Shown: positions 47,006 to 56,926 of the stretch, one piece after another
Numbering within the stretch: the stretch's first letter is position 1
Layout of the letters: each line of letters begins with the position of its first letter
NCBI GenBank assembly: GCA_016292145.1
Contig: JAEFBA010000002.1
Span: forward strand, 1 to 64,000
DNA length: 64,000 nt
Reading direction: 5' to 3'
DNA from: Saccharofermentans sp.
Lineage (GTDB): Bacteria > Bacillota > Clostridia > Saccharofermentanales > Saccharofermentanaceae
Notes under the pieces: generated by a model
What the model saw: the letters and a program-made list of their open reading frames with translations, nothing else
Told to the model about the DNA's origin: nothing
Database searches by the model: none
Position numbers and translations under genes: made by a program

Positions 47006-49249
47006 ATGAAGAAGAGGATTGTAAGTGCGATACTCGCAGGATCCATGCTCTTAAGCCTGGCAGCTTGCGATGGCGGCAATTCAGGTGTTTTAGAATCTCA
47101 GACAGAGACTGAGACTTCAGAAGTAACTGAACCCACTGAGACCGAACCGTCCATCATGGGTTTCAACATGATCAAAAACGGCGATTTTTCGAGCAAGGAT
47201 CATGACTGGCATACTTACTTCGAAGGCGGCGACGGCCTTATGACCGTCAATGATAAAGGCGAACTGCAGTTCGACTGCAAGATGATCGGTATCAAGGAAT
47301 GGTCAAACCAGTTCTATTACGATGGTTTTGCACTCTATAAGAATTGTAAGTATGAGATGCAGTTCGACTGCTATTCCAATGTTGAGCGTGACTTGGGATA
47401 CAGGATCCAGATAAACGGCGGCGATTATCACGGATACAGCGAAGAGACTATTCACGTAGGTCCGGAAGTTAAGCATTTCGACATCGTCTTCACGATGGAG
47501 GAGCCTTCTGATCCGGCACCGAGACTTTGTTTCAACATGGGTAAATTTGCAAATAATTCAGGCTTCAAGGAGCATACTGTATGCTTCGATAATTTCGACT
47601 TAAGATGTATCGATGATACGGGCTACGTTGAAGGCGATACTTCAGACGGTCCTGCTGCAAGCCTTATCAATCTTAACCAGGTAGGATATCTTCCTAACGC
47701 AGTAAAGGTTGCCGTAATGAACGGTGATGCGATCACGGACAAGGCTTCCGTTGTTGACTGCGCTACAGGCAAGGCTGTTTATGAGGGCGATGTTGCATCA
47801 GCTTCCATGAACAAGTCTACAGGCAGAAATGAAGCAAGATTCGATTTCTCTTCCGTTACTGCTCCCGGTACTTATAAGATCGTGGCAGGCGATAAGGAAT
47901 CGTTCGAATTCAAGATCGGTGCTGATGTTTACGATGAAGCATTTAAGGCTTCGCTCAGAATGTTCTATCTGCAGAGATGCGGCATGGAACTTACATCAGA
48001 CCTTGCAGGTGACTATGCTCACCCTGCATGCCATACCGAGAAGGCAACGATCTTCGGTACAAGCGAGAAGATCGATGTATCAGGCGGCTGGCACGATGCA
48101 GGCGACTACGGCAGATATGTCGTATCCGGCGCTAAGGCGGCAGCAGACCTGATGCTCGCATATAAGCTTTATCCCCAGGCATTTGACGATGCTCTCAATA
48201 TCCCTGAATCAGGCAACGGCGTTCCCGATGTCCTTGATGAAGTAAGATACGAGCTCGACTGGCTCTTCAAGATGCAGAATTCCGAAGGCGGCGTATACCA
48301 CAAGGTTACATGCGCTAACTTCCCGGGCTTTGTAATGCCTGAAGAAGAGACAGAAGAACTCATCGTTACACCTGTATCAACAACTGCTACGGCAGATTTT
48401 GCAGCAGTCATGGCAATGGCATCAACCGTCTATGCGGAATTCGACATGCCGTACTCTCAGAGATGCCTTGATGCGGCTACAAGAGCTACGAACTATCTCG
48501 AGAAGCATAAGAGCGTTGAAGGCACTAAGAATCCTGACGGCATCGTAACCGGTGAGTATCCTGACGATAAGGATATCGACGAGAGGATCTGGGCTTACGC
48601 CGAGCTCTATAAGGCAACAGGCGAGACAGTCTACGATGAGGAATTCAGCAAGCTTATGCAGTCAGGCGCATCATGCGCAGCAGATCTCGGCTGGCAGGGT
48701 GTAAGTGCTTATGCAGGATATGCATATCTTTCCGCTCCTGTTAAGGGCAAGTTCTACGATGCAGTCCTTGCAAGCTTCATGAGCGGCATCGCGGAAGTTG
48801 AAGCAACAGCTTCCACCGACAGCTACAATTCTTCACTCAAGGAATACCCTTGGGGCAGCAACATGACCATCGCAAACAACGGTATGTATGTACTCCTGTA
48901 CGACAAGATCGCAGGTTATCAGAAGGGTGATGAGATCGCAAGACAGCAGCTCAACTATCTCCTCGGAACCAACGGTACAGGCTACTGCTTCCTTACGGGC
49001 TTCGGTACGCTCTCACCTACGGCTCCTCACCACAGACCTTCACAGGCTAAGAAGGCTGCTGTTCCCGGAATGGTAGCTGGAGGCCCTAACCAGAACCTCG
49101 AAGATCCGTATGCACAGAATGTTCTTGCGAATACTGCACCGGCTCTGTGCTATGCAGACAGCGACCAGGCTTTCTCTTTGAACGAAGTAACGATCTACTG
49201 GAATTCACCTGTAGTATTCCTCTTCGCTTACGTTAAGAGCAAGGGCTGA
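47006..49249 (+). CDS. glycoside hydrolase family 9 lipoprotein (cellulase-like) with CBM and Ig-like N-terminal modules
   Basis: Lipobox LLSLAAC; NQVGYLPNAVKVAVM; SGGWHDAGDYGRYVVSGA; LSPTAPHHRPS. Confidence 0.93.
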   Translation: MKKRIVSAILAGSMLLSLAACDGGNSGVLESQTETETSEVTEPTETEPSIMGFNMIKNGDFSSKDHDWHTYFEGGDGLMTVNDKGELQFDCKMIGIKEWSNQFYYDGFALYKNCKYEMQFDCYSNVERDLGYRIQINGGDYHGYSEETIHVGPEVKHFDIVFTMEEPSDPAPRLCFNMGKFANNSGFKEHTVCFDNFDLRCIDDTGYVEGDTSDGPAASLINLNQVGYLPNAVKVAVMNGDAITDKASVVDCATGKAVYEGDVASASMNKSTGRNEARFDFSSVTAPGTYKIVAGDKESFEFKIGADVYDEAFKASLRMFYLQRCGMELTSDLAGDYAHPACHTEKATIFGTSEKIDVSGGWHDAGDYGRYVVSGAKAAADLMLAYKLYPQAFDDALNIPESGNGVPDVLDEVRYELDWLFKMQNSEGGVYHKVTCANFPGFVMPEEETEELIVTPVSTTATADFAAVMAMASTVYAEFDMPYSQRCLDAATRATNYLEKHKSVEGTKNPDGIVTGEYPDDKDIDERIWAYAELYKATGETVYDEEFSKLMQSGASCAADLGWQGVSAYAGYAYLSAPVKGKFYDAVLASFMSGIAEVEATASTDSYNSSLKEYPWGSNMTIANNGMYVLLYDKIAGYQKGDEIARQQLNYLLGTNGTGYCFLTGFGTLSPTAPHHRPSQAKKAAVPGMVAGGPNQNLEDPYAQNVLANTAPALCYADSDQAFSLNEVTIYWNSPVVFLFAYVKSKG

Positions 49250-49272
49250 TAACTTGTAAGTTCAAACATTAC

Positions 49273-49306
49273 AGGGCCTGCCGGGTTTAGCTCCGACAGG
49301 CCCTTT
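49273..49306 (+). terminator. intrinsic terminator
   Basis: AGGGCCTGCCGG..CCGACAGGCCCTTTT. Confidence 0.8.
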
Positions 49307-49361
49307 TCTCATTATGATAAAATAACGGTTAGTAAATCTGATTTTAAAGGGGGCTTTGCCG

Positions 49362-50135
49362 ATGGACAGCTCATATTATGATCTGATCTTCAAGAGAAAA
49401 TCCTTTCACAGATACGGTGAGCCGGACGGCAAGACAATTACGCAGGAGGAACTGAACGATATCTCTGAGATGTGGTATAAGTTCACGCCTCTTTTTGACG
49501 GGATAAAGACCAGGATCAAGATCGTCCCGGGCAGCCGGACCAGCTGCAACAGGGGAGAAGAATACTGCATCCTGATCTACAGCGAGAGAAAGCCCGGATA
49601 TCTTCAGAATATCGGTTATATCGGTGAGCAATTAGACCTCTACCTCACAGGCAGGGGAATAGGTCCTCTCTGGTTCGGTGTAGGAAGGACGAAGGAAAGA
49701 AAGTTCGAAGGCCTGGAATACGTCATCATGATGGCGATAAGAAAGATCGACGACGATTCCAAATTCAGAAAGCCCGGCGACCTTTCATCTTTTATCCGTG
49801 TTCCCGTGGAAGAATTCTGGGAAGGGCCTGTTATCGAAGGCATTACGGAGAATGTCAGACTTACTCCCACGGCATGCAATATCCAGCCCTGGAAGGTCGT
49901 AAATAAAGGTGACGGAAATCTTGAGGTATACCGTTACAGAAGACCCGGCAAGCACGGCATCATCCCGCCGTTCAGGCTCGCTTATTTCGGATCGATCGAT
50001 ATCGGAATCTTCATGCTCTTTATGGACATCTGTCTGGATCACAAGGGCATAAAGTTCGAAAGAGACCTCACGCCGGATGACGGCAACTTCCAAAGGCTTA
50101 ATCTCAATGCAGTATACAAATTGAAAGGTGAATAA
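49362..50135 (+). CDS. nitroreductase-like protein
   Basis: DLIFKRKSFHRYG; VRLTPTACNIQPWKVV. Confidence 0.75.
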   Translation: MDSSYYDLIFKRKSFHRYGEPDGKTITQEELNDISEMWYKFTPLFDGIKTRIKIVPGSRTSCNRGEEYCILIYSERKPGYLQNIGYIGEQLDLYLTGRGIGPLWFGVGRTKERKFEGLEYVIMMAIRKIDDDSKFRKPGDLSSFIRVPVEEFWEGPVIEGITENVRLTPTACNIQPWKVVNKGDGNLEVYRYRRPGKHGIIPPFRLAYFGSIDIGIFMLFMDICLDHKGIKFERDLTPDDGNFQRLNLNAVYKLKGE

Positions 50136-50146
50136 AGGCAAATAAA

Positions 50147-50632
50147 ATGAAGACAGCAGTCGTTTATTATTCAATGCACGGAAATGTGCGTTATGTCGCA
50201 GAAAAAGTCGCGAAAGGATTAGGTGCCGACCTGATCGAGATCAAGCCCGTAAAGGCTTATCCCGACAAGGGCGCAATGCAGTTCATATGGGGCGGTTCTG
50301 CCGTAACGTTCAAGAAGAAGCCTGATCTGGAACCATACAGTTTCAATGCGTCTGATTATGATCTTGTCATCATCGGAACACCCGTATGGGCAAGCAATTT
50401 CACGCCTCCGCTCCGTACGTTTTTCGAGAACAATGATCTGACAGGAAAAAAGATCGCAGCGATCGCAACAAGCGCAGGCGGTGATTCTGCAAAATGCCTT
50501 CAGGCGGTGAAGGAAGCAGCGCATGCGGATTCTCTTGCTGCTGCATTAAGCCTTATCGACCCCAAGGAGAAGCCTTCTGAAGAAGTCGAAAAGAAGATCA
50601 GCAGCTTTATCGAAGAATGCAAAGCATTGTAA
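50147..50632 (+). CDS. flavodoxin
   Basis: AVVYYSMHGNVRYVAEKVAKGLGADLIEI; VIIGTPVWASNFTPPLRTF. Confidence 0.88.
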   Translation: MKTAVVYYSMHGNVRYVAEKVAKGLGADLIEIKPVKAYPDKGAMQFIWGGSAVTFKKKPDLEPYSFNASDYDLVIIGTPVWASNFTPPLRTFFENNDLTGKKIAAIATSAGGDSAKCLQAVKEAAHADSLAAALSLIDPKEKPSEEVEKKISSFIEECKAL

Positions 50633-50690
50633 TCCTGATGTTTTAGATTAATATAAACATAGCCTGCTGCTATGTTTTGAAAGGTTGCTG

Positions 50691-51404
50691 ATGAGAAAGA
50701 TACTGATCACAAACGACGACGGAATAGATTCCGACGGAATAAGAAGACTTGCGGAAACAGCCGTGAAATTCGGCGAGGTATGGGTGGTAGCTCCATGCAG
50801 GCAGCACAGTGCGATGTCCCACTCCGCAACATTCTGGACACCGATCGATGTCTGGCCTGTTGATTTCCCGGTCGAAGGCGTACATGCATTTGCAACTTCA
50901 GGAACCCCGTCTGACTGCGTCTGCGTTGCTTTGAACGCGGTTCTTCCTTTCCGGCCCGACAATGTATTCTGCGGCATCAACGAAGGCTATAACATCGCAT
51001 CTTCGATACAGTATTCCGGCACATGCGGAGCTGCCTTCGAGGCATCTAATCAGGGCTGTCACACGATAGCATTCTCGGAATATCACGAAGGAACACATGA
51101 AGTCACGGGAAAATATATAGAAGAGATCACTTCAGTGCTTATAGATAAGCCTCTCGGCACAAACGAGATATGGAATATCAATTTCCCGGGATGCACTTTG
51201 GAAGAGTGCAGGGGCGTTAAATACGACTGCTCCGTATCCCAGGACCAGTTCTTTACGGGCGGCTATAAAGTCGTGAAGAAGGACGGAGATAAGGTCACAT
51301 ACATGATCGATTATGTGCCCGAATGGAATGCCGCGGAAGGCACTGACTTAAGGGCAGTGATCGACAACTATGTCGCTGTCGGCAAAGTAAAGAATTACAG
51401 CTGA
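50691..51404 (+). CDS. surE: 5'/3'-nucleotidase SurE
   Basis: RKILITNDDGIDSDGIRRLAETAVKFGEVWVVAPCRQHSAMSHS. Confidence 0.95.
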   Translation: MRKILITNDDGIDSDGIRRLAETAVKFGEVWVVAPCRQHSAMSHSATFWTPIDVWPVDFPVEGVHAFATSGTPSDCVCVALNAVLPFRPDNVFCGINEGYNIASSIQYSGTCGAAFEASNQGCHTIAFSEYHEGTHEVTGKYIEEITSVLIDKPLGTNEIWNINFPGCTLEECRGVKYDCSVSQDQFFTGGYKVVKKDGDKVTYMIDYVPEWNAAEGTDLRAVIDNYVAVGKVKNYS

Positions 51405-52276
51405 TGAATATGGATTCTCTCAAAAAAAGCAAACCTATAGGAATTCTCCTGATCGCATGCATTTACATAATGGCTGCAGCTCTTGGATTAGGCGTTTATA
51501 TGCTGCTGCGGTTTACGTTTTGGGCAAGGCTTCTTGTTTCCGATATCGTCTGTACGGTATTTGTATTCATATTCAGCCTGATATTCAAAAATGCATCTGT
51601 ATACGATCCTTACTGGAGCGTTCAGCCCATAGTGATCGTTTTGTTTTTTGCAACCAGATATATACTTACACCTGCAGCGATTCTGCTTATCGTTTCGATA
51701 GTATATTGGGGCATAAGGCTTACAGGAAACTGGGCTTATACATTCGGAGGCCTGAAACATCAGGACTGGCGTTATACCAAGTTCGAAAATGAGACTGGGA
51801 TATTTTACCCGTTCATAAACTTTACCGGAATCCATCTGATGCCCACACTCATCGTTTATCTTTGTACGCTTCCGGCGGTCTTTGTGATAAGGCTGCAGCT
51901 GAAAGCAAACATCGGAAGCTATATCGGAGCCTTGATCTGTATTGGTGCTGCAACGCTTCAGCTTATTTCCGATCTGCAGATGCAGAAATACAGAAAGAGC
52001 GGCAGGCATGGACTCATTCGTACGGGCCTTTGGAAATACGCAAGACACCCGAATTATCTTGGAGAGATCCTGATGTGGTGGGGAATAGGTATTCAGGCTG
52101 TATCAGTATTGCCTCAGCACTGGTGGCTTCTTGCAGGCGCAGCTGCCAATACCATAATGTTCTTTACAGTAAGCATTCCTCTGGCAGACAAGAGACAGTC
52201 ACAAAAGTCCGGATATGCCGGATATAAGGCTTCCACAAGAAGCCTTCTTCCGATACCAAAAAAGCAGGTATCTTAA
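51404..52276 (+). CDS. DUF1295 / steroid 5-alpha-reductase-like membrane protein
   Basis: DPYWSVQPIVI; LWKYARHPNYLGEILMWWGI. Confidence 0.88.
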   Translation: MNMDSLKKSKPIGILLIACIYIMAAALGLGVYMLLRFTFWARLLVSDIVCTVFVFIFSLIFKNASVYDPYWSVQPIVIVLFFATRYILTPAAILLIVSIVYWGIRLTGNWAYTFGGLKHQDWRYTKFENETGIFYPFINFTGIHLMPTLIVYLCTLPAVFVIRLQLKANIGSYIGALICIGAATLQLISDLQMQKYRKSGRHGLIRTGLWKYARHPNYLGEILMWWGIGIQAVSVLPQHWWLLAGAAANTIMFFTVSIPLADKRQSQKSGYAGYKASTRSLLPIPKKQVS

Positions 52277-53088
52277 GAGATCTGGATACCCTTCTTGGTA
52301 TTGAATTTCTTGAAATCGTCCCTGTAGGCCGTGCAGTCATCAGGATTGACGGAGAAGAACCATAAGCCGTAAGCGATTATGATGGCATCTTCTCTCGAAC
52401 ATACGCAGTGCTGGCCGCTTACAAGATAGCAGAGCTTATCGTAGTGCTTCTTGAAGCCGAATAAGACTTTGCCGTGGCCGTAATTGCTGCCCGAATCTTC
52501 AAAGTAGGGCATGCCCATGTCATTTCTCAAGTATTCGAAAGAGATCCATGAGACCTGGCGGGAATCGAATTTCTTAATATCTTCGATATATTCGCTTATG
52601 GTAAATACCGTTCTGTGGTCACCGTACTTATACTCAAACCAGTTTGAATGACCGATCTTGGTCTGATCGGGATTGGCTTCCATGGCTGCCACGTAATCGT
52701 CGTATGTATAAGCGCCCTTCTCAAGCCAGCCGAGGTCAGATGCGAGACGGTATAATTCGAAGACCTCTTTGTCGCCGTCGGTCGTAATGTAATCATCGAT
52801 GTTGACATTCATGTTGATCGTCATGGCGTTGTTGGTGTCGGGGAAGAGACTGTAGGCAATACTCTTCGAGAAATCAGGACCGGTGGGTTCGGGTTCTGTC
52901 GTCTCCGTTGTTGTCTCTGATGTGGTTGTGGCTGTAGTCGTCTCAGATGTTGTCGTGGCGGTAGTGCTCTCGGTTGTGGTTACCGCAGGTTCGGTCCCGC
53001 AGGATGCCGCTGATGCGCATAAGCAGACTGTAAGCAATAAGCTTACGGCTTTCTTGAATGCGAGGTTCCTGTAATCTGTCTTTTTCAT
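52273..53088 (-). CDS. hypothetical lipoprotein with Thr-rich linker
   Basis: Lipobox LCASAASC; TTTESTTATTTSETTTATTTSETTTETT. Confidence 0.7.
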   Translation of the reverse strand: MKKTDYRNLAFKKAVSLLLTVCLCASAASCGTEPAVTTTESTTATTTSETTTATTTSETTTETTEPEPTGPDFSKSIAYSLFPDTNNAMTINMNVNIDDYITTDGDKEVFELYRLASDLGWLEKGAYTYDDYVAAMEANPDQTKIGHSNWFEYKYGDHRTVFTISEYIEDIKKFDSRQVSWISFEYLRNDMGMPYFEDSGSNYGHGKVLFGFKKHYDKLCYLVSGQHCVCSREDAIIIAYGLWFFSVNPDDCTAYRDDFKKFNTKKGIQIS

Positions 53089-53212
53089 AAGAGCAATAAT
53101 ATCACGATTTGATAAGAGCGGTCATATCTTAATGAACGAATGACGGGAAAAGGGCGTCTTATAATTATGGTAAAATAACAGAAAATCCGATAAGGACAAA
53201 GGGAGGCATGAA

Positions 53213-54358
53213 ATGGATACTGCAGATACCGGATCTTTAGATAAGAAGCGGCTGATAATATTCATCGCTGTCGCTTATTGCATTTCATTTTTGATGATGA
53301 TCCCGATGTATATCGGAAAGCAGAAGGGCGCAGATCTTACCCAGATCGTAAATGCCCAGATGTGCTCGCCTGCCGCCGGAGTGGCTTTGGGATTCCTTCT
53401 TTGCTGTAAGGGTGAGAAGCGCGTTCCGAAGTTTTTCATGATTGTCCTTGTTATCAATTACGTGATCCAGCTGCTGCTTGGCATCGCAAGCGTTTTCTTT
53501 ATGCCTTTCCGGGCTTCGGATGTGATCGATCTTGCCGAACTCCTCGGTTCATCAGGCACGGGTTCTGAGATTACAGGAGTCTCAACAAAGCTTCCTGCAG
53601 GCCAGATATATAACCTGATCGGCCAGTCCGTTCTTATTGAGACCTCGATCCTCTTATGGATAGCTTATTTTGTCGCCGGCAGGGAGAGGCGTAAGTTTGC
53701 CGGGCTTGCGAGAAACAAAGAAGGTGCAGGTATCCTTCTTGTCTTATTGTTCGTTGTGCTCTACCTGGTAAAAAATATCGGACCGCTTCTTCTTGACGGT
53801 GTTATCAACGGCACGCTGCCGATATATATGTCAGAATATAAGGCCATTGCAGAGAACAAACTGTTCGGGCTTTCCATTTTAGGACTTTTTATAAATTATC
53901 CTCTGACCATAATCGCTTTCCTGGGCGAAGAATACGGCTGGAGATTTTTCCTGCAGCCCGTCATGCAGAAGAAGTTCGGCATGAAGCTTGGCGTTATCCT
54001 TCTCGGTATAGTATGGGGCTTATGGCATATACCTGTTGATACGTTCTTCTATACAGAAGATTCCGTTCCCCAGATGATAACAGGCCAGATAATCACATGC
54101 GTCACCTTAGGAATCTTCTTCGGATATGCATATCTCAAGACGAATAATATCTGGGTTCCCGTGGCAATGCATTTCCTCAATAACAACCTTATCCCGATCA
54201 TTACCGGTGAGTTCTCGGCAGATGTCATGACGAACCAGCATGTCGAATGGCTGTATCTTGTTGAGGTATTAGTGATAGACTTTATCTTCTTCGGTCTCTT
54301 CATCTTCGCGAAAGAATACCGGAGCAGAAAAAAAGTAAAAGGGGCAGCAGATGCGTGA
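53213..54358 (+). CDS. CPBP family intramembrane metalloprotease
   Basis: FLGEEYGWRFFLQPVM; GIVWGLWHIPVDTF; PVAMHFLNN. Confidence 0.88.
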   Translation: MDTADTGSLDKKRLIIFIAVAYCISFLMMIPMYIGKQKGADLTQIVNAQMCSPAAGVALGFLLCCKGEKRVPKFFMIVLVINYVIQLLLGIASVFFMPFRASDVIDLAELLGSSGTGSEITGVSTKLPAGQIYNLIGQSVLIETSILLWIAYFVAGRERRKFAGLARNKEGAGILLVLLFVVLYLVKNIGPLLLDGVINGTLPIYMSEYKAIAENKLFGLSILGLFINYPLTIIAFLGEEYGWRFFLQPVMQKKFGMKLGVILLGIVWGLWHIPVDTFFYTEDSVPQMITGQIITCVTLGIFFGYAYLKTNNIWVPVAMHFLNNNLIPIITGEFSADVMTNQHVEWLYLVEVLVIDFIFFGLFIFAKEYRSRKKVKGAADA

Positions 54359-55352
54359 TTTTACAGTAAACGGGTCCCAGGACGGCCTTCATGTCGTAAA
54401 GGCATCCTTAGAGGCCTTCCCACAGCTTAAGTCCGCCGATCTTTTTCACGCCCTTAAACGGCGCGACATAAGGATCGACGGAAAGAAGATCAATAAGGAT
54501 ATAGCGGTAAAGGCGGGAAGCATTGTCGAGATATGGCTTCCTGATGAACTTTTCGAGGCCTCGAAAAAAGCTCCAGCCAAAACGCAGGAGAAGATGTATG
54601 AGATCGTCGCAGAGACAAAGGGACTTCTCATCGTCAACAAATTCCAGGGCATCGCGGTTCATTCAGGCAAGAGTGACATCGACGACACCCTTATAGATCA
54701 GATCAGAAAGAATACCAAGTTCAAGGATGCGGAGCTCTGCCACCGGATCGACATGAATACCGGAGGGCTCGTTCTGATCGCCAAGAACAAGCAGGCGCTG
54801 GCAGACTGCGTGGCTCTCTTTAAGAATGACCTTGTGACCAAGAGATACAGGGCGCTTGTGCTCGGTGAGCCTGATGAAGGCGAGCCTGCGGTAGGCGAGG
54901 ACGGAACTCTCTATAAGGAAGTTAAGGGGTATCTTGAGAAGACCAAGGCCGGCAAGGTCTATATCCATGACGACAAGCAGCCCGGTGACCTGGACATCGC
55001 TACCAAATACCGCATTTTAAAGACTTTTAAGGACGCAGGACCTGACGGTGAGAGCGTGTCGGACCTTGAGTTAGAGCTCGTAACCGGCAGAACCCACCAG
55101 ATCAGGGCGCAGTTTGCGCACTTGGGTCACCCGGTCTTAGGTGACGGCAATTACGGCCGCAATAAGGTCAATATGCATTTCGAGACATCTGACGGAAAGA
55201 AGGTCAGATACCAGCAGCTCTTCTCATGCCAGATAATGTTCGGCAGGATCCCGAAGAACAACATGCACGTTGACGTGTCGGGCAAAACCTTTAAAATAGG
55301 ACCAGATTATAATGTTCGCCTTAATAAGGGGAAGAAGGATATAAATGACTGA
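54351..55352 (+). CDS. RluA family pseudouridine synthase
   Basis: LCHRIDMNTGGLVLIAKNKQAL; VTGRTHQIRAQFAHLGHPVLGDGNYG. Confidence 0.93.
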   Translation: MRDFTVNGSQDGLHVVKASLEAFPQLKSADLFHALKRRDIRIDGKKINKDIAVKAGSIVEIWLPDELFEASKKAPAKTQEKMYEIVAETKGLLIVNKFQGIAVHSGKSDIDDTLIDQIRKNTKFKDAELCHRIDMNTGGLVLIAKNKQALADCVALFKNDLVTKRYRALVLGEPDEGEPAVGEDGTLYKEVKGYLEKTKAGKVYIHDDKQPGDLDIATKYRILKTFKDAGPDGESVSDLELELVTGRTHQIRAQFAHLGHPVLGDGNYGRNKVNMHFETSDGKKVRYQQLFSCQIMFGRIPKNNMHVDVSGKTFKIGPDYNVRLNKGKKDIND

Positions 55353-56184
55353 TAACAGACCGATCGGAGTTTTCGATTCAGGTATAGGAGGACTTACGGT
55401 CCTGAGAGAGATCTGGGAAGCGGTGCCCGAAGAGAGCACCATCTATTTCGGTGACAATTCGAGATCTCCTTACGGCACCAAGTCCAGAAGCACGATAATC
55501 CGCTATTCACTGCAGAATATGAAGTTCCTTGAGAGCAAAGACGTTAAGATGATCGTCGTTGCCTGCAATACTGCGAGCGCTTACGCATATGAAGAGCTCA
55601 AGGCAAGGGCGAAGGTGCCTGTCGTTGAGGTGGTGACTCCGGGTGCGGATGTTGCATGCCGTGCTACAAAGAACGGAAAGATCGGCATTATCGCCACCAA
55701 GGGAACCATATCCACGGGCGTTTACAAGGCTGCCGTCGAGAAGAGGGCAGAAGAGCTCGGTCTTAAGGATATCGAGATATTCCAGCAGGCATGCCCGCTG
55801 TTCGTATCCCTTGCTGAAGAAGGCTGGTGGGATACCGAGGTCACGAGACTTACGGCAGAAGAATATTTAAAGCCCTTGAAGGAAGCGGGCGTAGATACCC
55901 TTGTAATGGCCTGCACGCACTATCCTCTGCTTTCAAAGGTTATTAAAGAAGTAATGGGCGACGGGGTCGTCCTCGTTAATACGGGCGAAGCTACGGCCAA
56001 GGTCGTAAAAGAGCTCCTGGGAAGCGAAGGAACGGCTTCAGAAGGAAATAAGAGCCCTGTAAGGGAGTTTTATACGAGCGATGAGCCTGAGCTCTTTGAG
56101 CAGGTTGCAGCGCCTTTCCTGGGTGAGGGTCTGCCTTCAGGCACCAGGCATTTTACGACAGATAAATATGAGGTGACTGTCTGA
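55345..56184 (+). CDS. murI: glutamate racemase
   Basis: PIGVFDSGIGGLTVLREI; VVACNTASAYAYEEL; MACTHYPLL. Confidence 0.95.
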   Translation: MTDNRPIGVFDSGIGGLTVLREIWEAVPEESTIYFGDNSRSPYGTKSRSTIIRYSLQNMKFLESKDVKMIVVACNTASAYAYEELKARAKVPVVEVVTPGADVACRATKNGKIGIIATKGTISTGVYKAAVEKRAEELGLKDIEIFQQACPLFVSLAEEGWWDTEVTRLTAEEYLKPLKEAGVDTLVMACTHYPLLSKVIKEVMGDGVVLVNTGEATAKVVKELLGSEGTASEGNKSPVREFYTSDEPELFEQVAAPFLGEGLPSGTRHFTTDKYEVTV

Positions 56185-56612
56185 TGGGTATAAGATCTGA
56201 AGAGCAGTGCCTGTTCGTGATCAGGTCCGGAATGTACTCTGAGCCCTTAACGACAAAGGGTACGATGACCGTTGAAGGCGCAAGGACGGTTTATAACTGG
56301 ACGGAAAAACATAATGAGCAGGAAAAAGAAACTCATTTTGTAATGACTCTTATTAAAGAAGAATCAAAAGCTATTGTCGTAAGAAACGGCGACGTTACTT
56401 CGAGAATGGTCTTTGAGGCGGGAAATAAGACAAAAAGCACTATGAATACGGCTTTCGGGCCTATTGAAGTCGTTATAGATACTGATTATATCAACTTTCC
56501 GGGAGGCTTAATTGACGGCGCTGAGATCAGTTATACGCTCGATCCGGACAGCGGTGATCCGATCAGGAATATCTTTTCGATAAAAAGGCTCTTGCAAAAC
56601 GAAGAAATATAA
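56184..56612 (+). CDS. DUF1934 family protein
   Basis: Small beta-barrel-type protein between murI and rpmF. Confidence 0.7.
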   Translation: MGIRSEEQCLFVIRSGMYSEPLTTKGTMTVEGARTVYNWTEKHNEQEKETHFVMTLIKEESKAIVVRNGDVTSRMVFEAGNKTKSTMNTAFGPIEVVIDTDYINFPGGLIDGAEISYTLDPDSGDPIRNIFSIKRLLQNEEI

Positions 56613-56656
56613 GGTATTATCTTCAAGCATTTGTGTAAAGAAAGAGGTGAAGATGA

Positions 56657-56842
56657 ATGGCACATCCGAAGCGTAAATGGTCGAAGGCAAGGACAGCTCG
56701 TCACAGAAGCGCATGGAAACTTAACATGCCGGGTCTCGTTGAATGTCCCCAGTGTCATGCTAAGATGCTTCGCCGCACGGTCTGCAAGAACTGCGGTTAC
56801 CTGGATGGAAAACAGGTTATCAAAGTCGACGAAGACATTTGA
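56657..56842 (+). CDS. rpmF: 50S ribosomal protein L32
   Basis: MAHPKRKWSKARTARHRSAWKLNMPGLVECPQCHAKMLRRTVCKNCGYLDGK. Confidence 0.95.
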   Translation: MAHPKRKWSKARTARHRSAWKLNMPGLVECPQCHAKMLRRTVCKNCGYLDGKQVIKVDEDI

Positions 56843-56866
56843 TCAAATTAAGAAGTATTACTTAAC

Positions 56867-56905
56867 GAGGCAGTGTTATGGAATTAAGGCACTGCCTCTT
56901 ATTTT
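56867..56905 (+). terminator. intrinsic terminator
   Basis: GAGGCAGTG..CACTGCCTCTTATTTTT. Confidence 0.7.
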
Positions 56906-56926
56906 TGCAAAGAAAGGAGTTAAGGC

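Noticed and set aside
52880-52990. Val-rich plus-strand ORF (52883-53074)
   Set aside because: Antisense of the Thr-rich lipoprotein linker
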